A stretch of DNA of 64,000 bases from Silurus meridionalis (lineage: Eukaryota; Chordata; Actinopteri; Siluriformes; Siluridae), in contig NC_060886.1 of the NCBI RefSeq assembly GCF_014805685.1, forward strand, positions 10,318,108 to 10,382,107, in the 5' to 3' direction. Numbering within the stretch: the first letter of the stretch is position 1; every line of letters begins with the position of its first letter. A model generated the notes under the pieces. It saw only the letters and a list, made by a program, of their open reading frames with translations. It did no database searches and was not told the origin of the DNA. This document shows positions 1 to 11,844 of this stretch, one piece after another. Both the position numbers and the translations under genes were made by a program.

Positions 1-206
1 GCCAGCGGTAGTCCTTGCTCAGTCTCCAAGAAAAGACGTAGGTCTTGTACATCTAGGCACTCCTGGTCTTTTGATAGCTGAACTAAAAGGAAGTAAACAT
101 CTGGCCTAGTGCACAGCTCACAGTAAGCCTCCTGAAATTCTTCAAGTGTCACATGAGACGTCAGCTTCTCTTTGCTACGTTGGATCTCCTTAAAGCGAAG
201 TCGTAC
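1..206 (-). CDS. plcl1: plcl1 exon 3 (partial, continues past left edge): EF-hand region
   Basis: Read on the minus strand, sequence from 206 to 1 is open and encodes about 68 residues beginning VRLRFKEIQRSKEKL and containing EEFQEAYCELCTRPD and VYFLLVQLSKDQECLD. This closely matches the EF-hand-like region of phospholipase C-like 1 just before the X domain. The acceptor is TTATGGCTTAG, with the AG at 208-207, and the exon starts in phase 0. It joins in frame to exon 2, giving KEAK then VRLRF, as in the continuous vertebrate protein. The family (PRIP) is catalytically inactive, binds inositol phosphates and partners such as PP1 and GABA-A receptor-associated proteins, and acts in the cytosol and at membranes. 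The X, Y and C2 parts lie outside the window, so loss of catalytic residues cannot be checked here. Confidence 0.93.
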
Positions 207-836
207 CTAAGCCATAAGTGCAAATATATTATAAACACATATGAAAGAGTATTCAATATAAAAAAAATTAATGTTAATTCTTTAGTAATAGATTGTATTT
301 TTAAACTTGATAATCATAAATTATTAAGGGTCTGATAAAGTAGTTGTCCACTAGAGGATCACAACAATAACAAATGACCCTGAAATAAACCTTTTTCTTG
401 TTTTCTTTAACAAAAAGTTAAAATGCTCCTCTAAAGCTATATAACTGGCAAAGCATATTTAGTGCAAACTTAAAGTTTCAAATGTGGACTATCTTTAAAC
501 TATCAGTTTATCCACCTGACTCTAAATCCAGCCTCTACACAAATCCTGTACCAAATATAAAGGCAGATTTCCACAGAGGTTTGACATGATCACGCACATT
601 TTAGATTACAGAACAGAAATGAAGGCTGCAAATCACATTCAGTAGCAGAGACTCTACTCTTTTCTGCCCTATCTGTTTGCCCTTTAGTGCCTTTACTTGT
701 CTTTTCTGTTGCCACATGAAGCAGATGCCTCACACTCCCTGTCACAAAGACTTCGAAGCATGATACTGTTGCTCTTGTCTGTCCTACTTCTGTCCTCAGC
801 TTTCAGCAACTTACCCCACTATACACACACAAACAG

Positions 837-838
<2 letters not shown>

Positions 839-881
<43 letters not shown>
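839..881. repeat. (CA)n microsatellite
   Basis: About 20 perfect CA units, preceded by imperfect ACACACAAACAG. It lies in plcl1 intron 2. Long apparent histidine-threonine or valine-cysteine reading frames here are products of the repeat. Confidence 0.97.
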
Positions 882-882
<1 letters not shown>

Positions 883-1210
883 CCACATAAACATGCGCCT
901 GTGCAGCTGTTAAATTCCACTCCCCCAGTCACTGTGAAACGCAGCAGCCAGACTGAGTAGTGATGAGAAGGCCTTGGAATGACCACTGATCCTGAAAATT
1001 GCAGCCACATAATTTGTTTTTTTCAAGACCATGCTTTCAAACCCAGCATTTTACTCTCAGTTATTTAATGAGCAAACTCCTTAAATACATGAAATAGGCA
1101 CTCCTGTGTATTCCTTTACTCTCTGGGCAAACCCTTTAAAATTCTACATAGAGGAAATCTGCTTTCAGAAAGTTCCAAACAAGCTATATCTTATAAGCAA
1201 TACCTATAGC

Positions 1211-2258
1211 CAGTGGTGGGTGGTCAAAGCCAGAAATGCCTTCTCTGCTGGCCTAAACACTATCAGAAGCACTGACCTCCATTTACAACCTTAATTCTAA
1301 TATTTGTTCCATTAAATTGAATTAATTTATTTCCAACAGTTTATTCTCTTTATTTCGTAGCGTTTATTTTGGCTGCACTGCTTCCAGTACGTGTATGTGG
1401 ATGTTCGATTTTTTGTCTAATCAGATTTTAGCCTCTATGTGCTGCCATGTCAATCTAATCTGCCCAGGGCCTGCAAAATCTGTACTGCTGGCTCTTTACC
1501 ATTAAGAATATTACCAACGGCACTGTTTCTTTAACCAATCAGATTTCATATTCACAGAATAGCATCAGCATTTTTCCGTCCTCTGATTGGTTGGTCAAAG
1601 GGAAACTGTTACAGCCAAGTTTGACTTGCAAAACACATGTGTAGCATGTTTACATTAATACATCTGAGTTAGACTTTTTTACGCCTACAAAGGAAGAGAA
1701 ATTGATTTGGTCTCGGACATACTTAAAAATACATTTTGAAGAAAAGCTAGACATTGTGAGGAGAGGTTGGCTAACCCCAAAGCTAGCTAGCTTGTCTAAG
1801 CCCGGGAAAGGGTTTTTTCTCCACTTCCAGACCAGTGAATACGAGCGGTACCACTGGATTACAGCCTCTGAGGAGCGGTGCAAATTATGAATCTGCATCT
1901 CTGGTGAGGAGGTTGTATTTTAGTTGTATTCTATTGTATTTAGAGTTCTTGTTCTTGTTTTTGTCATGTTATTAGACAAATATTGATTCTGAACTGCTCC
2001 AGATGATGTACGTGGCACAGTTGCAGTGGTAATGAAGAGGTTTGGAGTTGTTTTAACTGGGTTTCTTGCTTAAGTAAAATGGTATTCACCCTCAATATGT
2101 GAACTGCCTCTCTCTCTGTAATGCCACGAATTATTGCGTTTTTGTATTGTATTGAGGGTTTCTATAATTGCGACGTGATAGTGTTGGTATTAAGAGGTGG
2201 ATTAAGTCAGGTAAATCTCCACTGAAGGCCCAGGTACCAAATGCACGGCCTGCCACTG
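1211..2258 (+). mobile_element. hAT-like non-autonomous element, copy 1 (ZMYM/TTF-type transposase relic)
   Basis: This 1048-bp element starts CAGTGGTGGG and ends with the imperfect inverse GCCACTG. It is flanked by near-identical 8-bp duplications, cctatagc (1203-1210) and cttatagc (2259-2266), as expected for hAT insertion. It shares its full length with 9720-10700 and is related to 57940-59194. Inside, about 1700-1890 carries a decayed stretch of a hAT-type transposase with FEEKLDIVRRG, SKPGKGF and FQTSEYERYHW. This resembles the region near the TTF/ZMYM-like zinc finger of fish zmym1-like transposases. The rest of the transposase is missing, so the element could only have moved with help from another copy. 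Confidence 0.82.
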
Positions 2259-2464
2259 CTTATAGCAAATCGGTTAGTTGGTATTATTTTTGCTCTAACC
2301 TGTAATAATCATTCATAAATAGAAAAATAAAACATTAATTTTGTACTCATTGGAATATTGCAATTGATTTCAGTATTGATAATTGCTAATAGTCAAAAAC
2401 TTGTAAAGAGGTTTTCGTTGTGAGATCTGATTGACAAATCAAGTCTCTCCCACACAGTTCTCAC

Positions 2465-3088
2465 CTTTGCCTCCTTAAATCCAGGGCATAGCCTACAGAT
2501 GGTGGCAACAGCTATATCCTCTGAGACAATACCATGGCCATCCTCATCTCCGAGAGCAAACTCTGCCGCCAGCCAGTCCCTCCTCAACTTGCTTCCCACG
2601 CTTCCATCTCCTATTCCTCCATCTACTCCACCTCCACCGGCCAAGGCTCCAGGATGGGACACCAAATACCTCAAGCCAGTCACCCAGATGTTTGCTATAT
2701 CAGGTGACAGTGCCACTAAGTCCAGAGACTGATAGTCATCTCCATGAATGATAGAGAAGGCAGCCTCTTCAGCCAGGTGTTCTGATGGGCCATTATGGAG
2801 AAAGGTTTCAGTGCACTTGCCTGTGCGGACTTCGCGGATAGAGGAAATGTCCAGTCGGGCACGGTCTGTATCCTTTTTTGAAGGCTCCCAACGCAGGCAA
2901 GCTTGCTCAGGGTCCAGGGTGAAGAAGCGGCAATAAATACGTGAGTTGGGGCGCACCTTTTTTAGTTCACAGCCACCCTGCATAAAGGCCAGACAGTCAG
3001 CTGCGCTGCTCACTTTCTTCTCTGATGGTATGCTGCTGAAAGATACTGTTTTCTTGCGCCCACCACCAACTTTGGCGACTAATGGGTC
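2465..3088 (-). CDS. plcl1: plcl1 exon 2: PP1-binding motif, PH domain, first EF-hand-like segment
   Basis: This 624-bp exon is 208 codons with phase-0 ends. The acceptor is CTCTTCCCCGTAG, and the donor is AAG then GTGAGA. Counting from the exon 1 methionine, it encodes residues 57-264. Residues 67-75 (RKKTVSFSS) contain an RVxF-type PP1-docking motif, and its Thr corresponds to the residue whose PKA phosphorylation controls PP1 binding in mammalian PRIP-1. Residues about 90-200 form the PH domain (CELKKVRPNSRIY, FFTLD, RWEPSKKD, SLDLVALSPDIANIWVTGLR). Residues 205-221 are a glycine-rich linker not seen in the human protein as I recall it. Then comes an EF-hand-like loop, DEDGHGIVSEDI, whose last position is Ile instead of acidic, so calcium binding is doubtful. 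The sequence fits PLCL1 better than PLCL2 (AADCLAFMQGGCELKKVRPNSRIY). Confidence 0.96.
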
Positions 3089-6000
3089 CTACGGGGAAGA
3101 GAGCATGATTCAGGTAAAATTATGGAGAACAGTGAAAAGCTAGGTGCAGGTTTATTTAAAAGTATATATAAACAGATTATTGTACCACATTCCACCCTAT
3201 TCATATAACATTACACTTTAGCCTAAGGCTACTTTAGCTGTTAGAATTTTCTGATTTAATGTCAAATAACAAAAGCTGAACAAATAAACAGTAGCAATCA
3301 CAAATAAGGAAATTGAAATGTTTCCAAATACAACCTGTAATGAACAATGTGCGAAGCAAAGGCTTGCCAGCTCCAGTTTACACAAGTTCTGACACTTCTA
3401 TGTAGTACTTTTTGATCCTTTTTTTTTCATTCATGTACATATTTGATGTGTTGACAACAGTCCTCTGTACAACATTGATTCTGGATTTCTGTTCTGTTTG
3501 TGCACCAGCAAACCTCAAACCTCTTTCGAGTCCTGTGTGTTATGCATTTTCATTTCCTCTATGATAAACATGAAAATACTCTCATTCAGTATTGGTCCAC
3601 TCGACCATCCATATCCTGAAGCTGTTGTGTACGATCTTACTTTGATGAAAGACACAAAGCAATGTGTGAAAATGTCAGAGTGGTTCAAGCAAATGCAGAG
3701 GGGTTTTTTTTAGCAGTGTTCTCTGTTTTACATCCTCTCTGTTACACAGTATATATTAAAATGTGCTAAATACATTCCATTTATTAGCAAATCAAAACCT
3801 CTCAGCATATATGCAATAAATAAATGTGTTAAAATGATGGGTAATAAAATCAGAAGAACACAACCTGAGCTTCTAAAAGTTGCCTTCAGCATGCAGAAGA
3901 AACTGTCTAGACAAACAAGAGAGCAGATCTTGGAGGAGAAACTACAGATCCTTGAATTGTTATCTGTCTCAGTGTGCCTGTCTCATTACAGGGCTGGCAG
4001 ATGTCATTCTTTAAAAACTGTGTGTGCTCTGGATCAGGATGCAGCAAATTAACCAAAACAAATGCAAAAAAAAAGAATTAGGCCATCATCATGTTGGGCC
4101 CTATAGCTGAAGGCATTATTCCTGCTGGTACCAAGGACAATTAGGTGAGCACAGGAATGAGGGTGGGTACATGCCCCTGCAACAGACACCTGATTAGTGT
4201 TCTCAAGAAAATCCAGCTGTCTTTAGCAAAGCTGTTAATCCACTGTGCTGTTTTATAAGGGCACCTATGTATGAGACTTGTTATATTTAATTAGATTTTT
4301 TTTTATTGGACATTGTTTTTTTTATCTATTTATTAAGTTCTAGTCAGGGAGTAGCACTATGCACCATGTAAAACGTATAAGACATAACAAGTGACAGTAG
4401 AAGATAAGGAAACCGTGTCTATTCTAAGTCGTGTGAATCTCAAGTTGAACAATAGCTTGTAGAATAATAAGATTACCTGATGCTGAAATTAGCAACAAAA
4501 ACCCGAAAATGGTTCTATAAATTACAGTGGCAGCTTGACATAACCCCAGTTGTATAAATATAGAAAAGATAAATAAGCCACCTGCACCTACTGTGACTCT
4601 GGGAGATGAAGTAAGTTTAAAAATAGTCTCATTCTCTTCTCCCACTAATCAGAAAAAACACAAGTGAGATGATGAAGAGATAATGGTCAGTGAAAGGGCA
4701 GAGACTGAGGAAAAGAATCAAACAGTATAGGATGACTGTTAATGTGTAAGATGAACATTTTGTTTGTTTTAAATGCACTTTTTTATGTGACCAAAATTAA
4801 CAATGGTTTTCAGAAAGTAATTTTGTGTTAGCCACACATGCATGCCACATCATTAGTTTGTAATGTGAAACCTGCATAGGCTTTGTCCCAAAACACAAAT
4901 GACACTGAAAGTTTACCTCCTGAGTCTTTTAGTCCGTTCTGGTTACCTTTTATCCTGCTACAGATAAATAGTAAGAACAGCCCCAAATCATGTGGTAAAA
5001 GAAAACAAGTAGTGGCACAACAAACTGAGACTCATTTTTAACTTCCTGGCCACTGGTTGTAAGAAATCATCTTTAACATTTAGACTCTAGGTACTGGATT
5101 ATCATCAGTTATTAGAAAGATAGAGACCAGGGCTGTTTCATGACAGAACAGACTATACTGAAAAATGTAAGTGGTGGAGCCATTTTATGACTATTTGTGG
5201 TACATTAATAAATCAACTATAAATCAATTGTCATGAAAGGTCATAGGCAAAGAACTAAGGTATCTGTCTTTAGAAGAAATTTGTAAGCAAAGATCAGATG
5301 AAACAAAGGCTGACAGAGCAATCTAAAACAGAACAGTAACAATATAATGCAATTATACATTGTTCAATGTTCAAACAGGTCAGCTTTGGGATAAATGGTT
5401 ATTTGATGTAACAGGAACAATGAGACAATAAACTATGACTCCCTAGTGATCAAAGAACACTATATCGTATGCATATCTGTTTCTAAATACAGTCCCCTTT
5501 TAGGCCTTCAACTGATCAATGATGCCTATTGATTTTTCCATTTACTATCTAACACATTAACCCACATACCACAAGCCCATCCCATCACCCACAACCAACA
5601 AATTTAAATTCACTCCAAAACCGGGTGCTGCATGATAGCTTGAAGGTAGCTTAAATACAGCTAATGACCGAATTCTGGAATTAGTACTGCCTGCAGCATC
5701 ACAAGTCCACTGCTAATACAAGTCAGATGTAGTAGCAATAGTTCAAATGTGGAAGTGAACTTGAACTAGTTGACAATATGTTTAGGTGCTCTACAATTCA
5801 ACTGCTTGACTAATTTAAATACAAATGTCCTGTATGCAAAAACAAATAGGATCTCCTTAAGGTTAATTTATTAAAACTGAGGTTTTTGGGAACTAGGTTT
5901 CCAGAGCACCCATAGGATCCAATAAGACACATGGACAGCAAAAGGGAGCCTGAACACTTGTTAATCAGACATTGCATGACCATATAAGCATTGACATTTA

Positions 6001-6310
6001 CCTACTGCAGAGACATGCAGTTTAAGAAGATGTAGTTGAGTAATGCTTGTCACCAGACCACCCAAGTGTACAAAATGATTATAAACAGATCAAATCTGGA
6101 ATGTGAGCTGATTCAACTGGATGCTTGTATACATTGAATACAATATACTGCAGGACACTGTCCAAATACACTGGAACTTCAGTTACTTGGATCCAATTTC
6201 AAAAGTCAACAATGGAGTTTGTGGCCCTATGATCCCACACTGGTGATTATATTGAAGTGGTAATCTGTAAGGCTTATCAGGACGTTGAGGTGAGTCTTTT
6301 AAACCATGTA
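3089..6310. other. Intron stretch with nothing recognised
   Basis: AT-rich intronic sequence with only short chance reading frames. A stretch near 4100-4260 vaguely resembles decayed SINE-like sequence, but not enough to call. Confidence 0.6.
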
Positions 6311-6311
6311 G

Positions 6312-6565
6312 TAGTAGATTAGAATAGCCTTTATTTGTCACATATACATTACAACACAGTGAAATTCGTTCTTCGCATATCCCAGCTTGCTCAGAAGCTA
6401 GGGTCAGAGCACAGGGTCAGCCATGATACGGTGCCCCTGAAGCACAGAGGGTTAAGGGCCTTGCTCAAGGGCCCAAGTGTTGCAGCTGGGCGATACCAGG
6501 GCTTGAACTCCCGACCTTCCGATCAGTAACCCAACGCCTTAACCACTGAGCTACCACACCCAGTA
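6312..6565 (+). repeat. Fish SINE-like repeat with tRNA-like tail motif
   Basis: The block runs from AGCCTTTATTTGTCACATA through AGGGCCTTGCTCAAGGGCCC to GCCTTAACCACTGAGCTACC. It is a short interspersed repeat seen widely in fish genomes. A more decayed copy lies at 49455-49696. The open reading frame across it is a product of the repeat. Confidence 0.75.
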
Positions 6566-6625
6566 GTGCAGAACTGTGTGTACACAAACAATTGCTCCCA
6601 ATTTCTTTTTATGTACATTTACCAT

Positions 6626-7515
6626 CTATTTTATTAAGAAAACCTATAAACCTGTTCATTTATGCATTTGTCTAATCAGCCAATCATGTGGGAGCAGCAC
6701 AGCACATAATATCATGATATACAGGTCAAAAGCTTCACTTAATATTCACATCAAACATCAGAACATGGAAAGGTCATCTTTAGATATCATTTGCAGACTT
6801 ATAAAGAATCAGCTGTTTGGACATCAACTGGAACTTTGGGCCAGTACAGAGAAAAGTCTTGAAGCATGTCTAATGTACCCTGAAAGACAGCAGGGCAAGT
6901 CAAGCAGTGTTAGAGGACTGGAGGGAGCATGGTATAGTGCAGGTGAGATAAGATTTGTGAGTTTTTGGCTTTGTAGGTGAGCATCAGTGATTTAAATCTG
7001 ATGCTAAAGACTAGAAAAAAAACGTAATTCCAATCTTTAACTATCCAGTTCTTCAGCTAAGCTTGTTCTAGGCTTACAGGAGTGTAACCTGATGTGGTTT
7101 TCTGCTGTCAGCCATCCACCTCAAGGCTCAATCAATGCTTTCTCTCCTGAACACAAATGTAGAGTCAATATACAAGAGTCAATATTTAGGTCCTATCAAC
7201 TTTAACCAATTTGGCCCTTTTTCTTATGGGCTCTGTTATCAACAAGGCATTCCAACTAAAGGAACAGTCACACAGTCAATGTTTTTTGTTTATTTTTGCA
7301 CCATTCTGTGTAAACCCTAGAAACTGCTATGTGTTAAAATCTCTGGAAATCGACTCTTTCTGAAAATCTGGCACAACAACCATGACAAGACCAAAGTCAC
7401 AGATATCCCACTTTGAATGTAATTTTGTTGCATTATTTAATCATGCTGCCACATGACTAGCTGATTAGTTACCTATATAAATATGCAGGTGTACAGGTGT
7501 ATTTAATAAAGTTGC
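6626..7515. mobile_element. Composite Tc1-like element with inverted 5' arms
   Basis: 6626-6780 reads like the 5' end of a common fish Tc1-like element (TCTAATCAGCCAATCATGTG, then TTCACATCAAACATCAGAA). 7079-7515 carries a longer stretch of the same 5' region in reverse (TTTTTGCACCATTCTGTGTA, ACAACCATGACAAGACCAAAG, GCAGGTGTACAGGTGT). The outer ends are therefore inverted relative to each other. The roughly 300 bp between them are unrelated to Tc1; near 6955-7005 they resemble a LINE-type fish repeat. No working transposase remains. The edges are accurate to about 10 bp. Confidence 0.68.
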
Positions 7516-9711
7516 AGGTAAACTTATAAAGCGCAGTGTTAGACAAAATCAAACAGGTAAACATCAGTGATGTGTTCAATCCTTGACATTTATCTGGGGT
7601 TTCTCTAATCAAAAGTAGCAGTGTACCTATATTATCAGTACATAATGCTGGAGAAAATTCAGAAACTCATTTCCTCCATATTTATATGACGGTAAAACAG
7701 CTTTTCTTAGAAACAACATGCGCAAACTCTCCGCAGAAATGTGTGCGGCACTAATTGCTGGCCATTTCCATAATCAGGCTTCTTATATCGCAGCCCTGAA
7801 TGCAGCCTACATAAACTACAGAGCTTTCAGCAACCTACATGGAGCTTCCACTCAGAAAACAATCGCCTACAGCACTGGGCGCTCTTCCAAACAGTCCTCA
7901 CTAAGGAGAGAGAACTCACTATACCGTTCACGCCATCCACTGCTTACTAAGTCTTTGTGCCAAGAGTTGATTTCCAAGCATTATTTACTCTCTAAAAAAT
8001 CCTGTCAGGCTTCTAGAGATTTCATTAACTGCCTACGTGCCTGGTTTTCCAGACAGATGAAAGATGAAAATGATGTCCTTACAGTAGAGCAATGCTGTCT
8101 GAATATATTATCAGTATTCCTCGGTTGGTTTCCTCAGTTCTAATTCACAAATTCAAAAAACAAGTTGAGCATCAGTGGTTACATTTAAAGGGATAAGCAG
8201 CGGATCTGGGCTTAAGGCGAACAAAATGTTTGCCACTTTCTTTTTCATCTCTAGGGGCATTTCATTAAATACTGAGAGTATTGCTGTAACATATCTGCCC
8301 TGGCAAAATTTCTGTTTTTCGAAACAGAAAAATTGCAGGTTTTCAGTATTTACATATGGAATTTAGTCGTTTTGGAACATGCTGCAATGAATTTTTCATG
8401 AATTGAGTAAAGATTAATGTGGACATAGTTCATAAATATCAAATGCTTATCACTGGTAAATATCAAATGCTTTTTTTGCTTCTGAAAGTAATTATACACC
8501 TGCCAGGCTTCAATTATAAAACACTCTTCCACTCATATTGATTGGAAATACAAGAACTAAATCTAATTAGTGCATGTGGTTCATAACACCTTTAAAATCT
8601 TTTTTTTATTCAAGATGAATATATGACACTAGTAGGTTTTAACAAAAGCACTTACAGTAAGATGTTTTCTACAGGCTTAGGAGTTCAAAACATCTCATAG
8701 GGCATTACTGAATCCAAAAGGTTTTGCCTTTTACTTTCCTGCCTTTGAAGGACTGCAGGACACATCCTGGATTCTGCAGGGGACCCTTATCCCCAGCAAG
8801 CATGCCCTGAGGGAATCCGCTTAATTACACTACATTGAAGAAGCAATCTGATTCTCTACAAACTCTGAGTACCACAAACAACAGTGGGTCATTCAGTAAG
8901 CAAAGGCAGTCATGTTAGTAAAAAAAAAACAAGTTGTAAACATCTTAAAGCATTTAAGAATATGATTCTCATTTGGAAAGGTATTTGGTGGTCTGAATGC
9001 TGTAGACAAAAGGCCACTAAACTGTACCATTCTTTCTTCTGGAGGTGGTACACTCAGCAGTACGTTTTATATACCTTTAGTGTGCATTTTATCTAAAAAA
9101 GTGCATACAGTGACCCTTTAGAACTCTACTCCAAAGGCAATTATGGTCCAATTATTGTACTGTACTGTAAATACATTTATAAAGGCACCATATATCCATA
9201 GTGAAGCCTTATGATATATAACAAAGAAAAATTAAACCTATTCCCTATTAAATATACAGTACAACCAAATGTAAGATTGTTTGGGGTGAAATGAAGTTAA
9301 TTTAGCAGAACATTACTGCCAAATGGACTATATTATTGCAAGTAGAGTCCGTCTAAGCTGCCTAGCAACCAGGCATGAAGGGAATATGCTTGGGAAATAA
9401 AACATTAATGGCAGCATTTTTCTATTATCTCAACAATAAAAAAAAATCACCTTCCAGACCCCATTCATTATAAATCTGGGCCAAGATTTTATTTATTCAA
9501 GACTAAGTGGCTTAGATTGAAATGGGATACAGACAAGGCAAACATTTTTTTGATTAAGCATAGTGGTCCAAGGACTCCTTGTTTGAATTTACAGTGACTA
9601 AGCTCCATTCCACTGGGTGTCTCCAGCCCCAAGGAGCTGCTTTAAACGTATTGTGAATTAGCAAAGCTTACTCCTGTCTATGGGGTAATTACAGAAGATA
9701 ATACTACATGG
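7516..9711. other. Intron stretch; one unexplained open frame
   Basis: No repeat family or gene recognised. An open frame of 141 codons runs on the plus strand at 7718-8143, antisense to plcl1. It has no recognisable domain, and chance could produce one this long in a window of this size and composition, so it is not called as a gene. Confidence 0.5.
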
Positions 9712-9719
9712 GGAACCTG

Positions 9720-10700
9720 CAATGGTGGGCGGTCAGGGCCTTCTCTGCCGGCCTAAACACTATCAGAAGCACTGAACTACATTTACAACCTAAATTCTAA
9801 TATTTGTTCTATGAAATTGTATTAATTTATTCCCAATAGTTTATTCTCTTCATTTCGTAGCGTTTCTCTTGGCTGAACTGCTTCCAGTACATGTATGTAA
9901 AATTTTTGCCCAATCTGATTTCAGCCTCTATGTGATGCCATGTCAATCCGATCTGCCCAGGGCCTTCACATTCCGTACTGCTGACCCTTTTACTATAGTC
10001 TCCTTAGGAAATAGCTTTGTTTCTTTAACCAATCAGATTTCAAATTGGCCTCACAGGCCATTTTTACGTCCTCGGATTGGTTGGTCAGAGGGAAACTGTT
10101 ACAGCCAAGTTCGACTTGCAAAACACGTGCTGCACACATGAATGCATCTGAGTAAGACTTTTTATGCCTACGGAGGAAGAGAAATTGATTTGGACTCGGA
10201 CATATTTAAAAATGAATTTTCAAGAAAAGCTAGACATCGTGAGGAGAGGTCGGCTAACCCCGAAGCTTGTCTCAGCCCGGAAAAGGGTTTGTTCTCCACT
10301 TCCTGACCAGTGAATACGAGCTATCCACTGGCTTACAGCCTCTGAAGAGAAAAGCAAATTATGGGTCTGCATCTCTGGTGAGTAGGTGGTATTTTCTTTA
10401 CATTTTTAATGTTTTTGTCATGTTATTAGACAAATATTGATTCTGATCTGTCCCAGATGATGTAGTTGGCACAGTTGCAGTGGTAGTGTAAAGGCTTGGA
10501 GCTTGCTTTAGTAAAATAGTATTCACCCTCCATATGTGAAATTTCTCTCTCTCTGTAATGACACAAGTTGTTATATTGCATTTTTGTATTGTATTGAGGG
10601 TTTTTATAACTGCGACATGATAGTGGTGGTATTAAGAGGTGGATTAAGTTGGGTAAATCCTCACTGAAGTCCCATGTACCAAATGCACGGCCCGCCACTG
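9720..10700 (+). mobile_element. hAT-like non-autonomous element, copy 2
   Basis: This 981-bp copy has the same family and orientation as 1211-2258. It starts CAATGGTGGGC and ends GCCCGCCACTG. The flanking 8-bp duplications are ggaacctg (9712-9719) and gaaacctg (10701-10708), with one mismatch. The same transposase relic is present near 10160-10360 (CAAGAAAAGCTAGACATCGT). A matching pair of target duplications at two independent copies makes the element boundaries firm. Confidence 0.84.
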
Positions 10701-10708
10701 GAAACCTG

Positions 10709-11844
10709 AGTTAGGACCAGTCCTGGTTTAGCACCTACTCACAGTCACAGAAACTTTTGTCACACTAATATTCTGGTTTGGGAAGATTTATATGTTGCTG
10801 ACATGCTCAGCTAGATGCGTGAGCATGTGTTTGGTGTCAAAGCCAATGTCTATGTATTTGAGTGAAGTGAAGTGCTGGTTTCTTTACATCATGCCAAAAG
10901 AACGCTGGGAAGCCAATAAAGATGGGTGAGAGAAAGGGTCTGAACTCTTCGCACTAAAGAGGATAAATAGGCCCAAGGACTACATGGATTGTTTAGCACT
11001 TAGTGCATCAGTATCAGATTTAGACACACTTATATTTGTGTTGCTACTGCAACTCTACCCATACTAGAGAACACACCGACTTGAGGGAATTCCTAGAGGG
11101 TTTATCGGATTCATTTAACTGCTTCAGGTACATAATTGATGGAAAGTAAGAGGGGAGAAAAGCCTATGGCTGCCTGATATTACATTTTGTTTAAAGTGTA
11201 CTTGAAGTGTTTTTTTAATCCTTCATTCAAGCACTGAGTATTTGTATTAGCTATTAGGATTTAACGTTTTCCTGTCTGTGCCATTGACAAACAGCCTTTT
11301 GTACATATGTTGTGGACACAACCCAGACCTGAGACGTGAACACCGCACACAAATTGTTTTCATCACACTTCTGATGTTTTGCAGAACTTGGCAAGAGAAA
11401 CTTGAACAAAGTCAGCTTGGTTACTGCAGAGATGTCAGCAATAGCTCGGTACCAGGTACAAACTAATACACAAAACGTGTGAGTTTATTTATGTGTAGAA
11501 GACTCATTATAAATTCATACAGTATGAAATGTTTAGGGAAAAAGGAAGTGTTTAAATAAGCATTATGTAATTTTTCAAAGCTACCTGAAACCTGAGATTG
11601 CATTTTATAGTGAAAACACCAGCAAGCCTTTTCCTCTTCCCCAAACCAAAAAGTGATTATTTTACTGACAAAGCAAATATAAACTAAATATAAATTATTG
11701 TAATTATAGGAATATTTATAAATATAATTATCAAATAATTCATATTTCTACTCATTTTGAAGTAGCTGATAGAATAAATTGTCATGTTGCACAACATAGC
11801 GTATTCACTCATGACCTGTCTCCTCTCATGTGTGTATGCACATT
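10709..11844. other. Intron stretch with nothing recognised
   Basis: AT-rich sequence with only short chance reading frames and no recognised repeat. Confidence 0.55.

Larger units (their letters stand above)
207..2464 (-). other. plcl1: plcl1 intron 2 (phase 0)
   Basis: The donor is GCAAAG followed by GTGAGA, with GT at 2464-2463. The acceptor is CTTAG at 211-207. The intron is about 2.26 kb, and nearly half of it is a hAT-derived element (1211-2258). A (CA)n tract lies near 840. The rest is AT-rich and has no recognised content. As I remember it, human PLCL1 carries this region inside one very large exon, so this intron may be absent from mammals. Confidence 0.88.

Noticed and set aside
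697..1010. Frames over the (CA)n near 840
   Set aside because: The coding potential comes only from the repeat and there is no conserved flank.
1650..1898. Possible host gene with FQTSEYERYHW motif
   Set aside because: The motif recurs at 10250 and 58850 inside elements with hAT ends and target duplications, so it is a transposase relic.
2393..2464. Extension of plcl1 exon 2 to the stop at 2393
   Set aside because: The 23 extra residues are unlike the family, and a canonical GTGAGA donor at 2464 joins in frame to exon 3.
6480..6562. Possible tRNA gene (TTAACCACTGAGCTACCAC)
   Set aside because: No complete A box, anticodon arm and acceptor stem can be placed; it is the tail of a SINE-like repeat.
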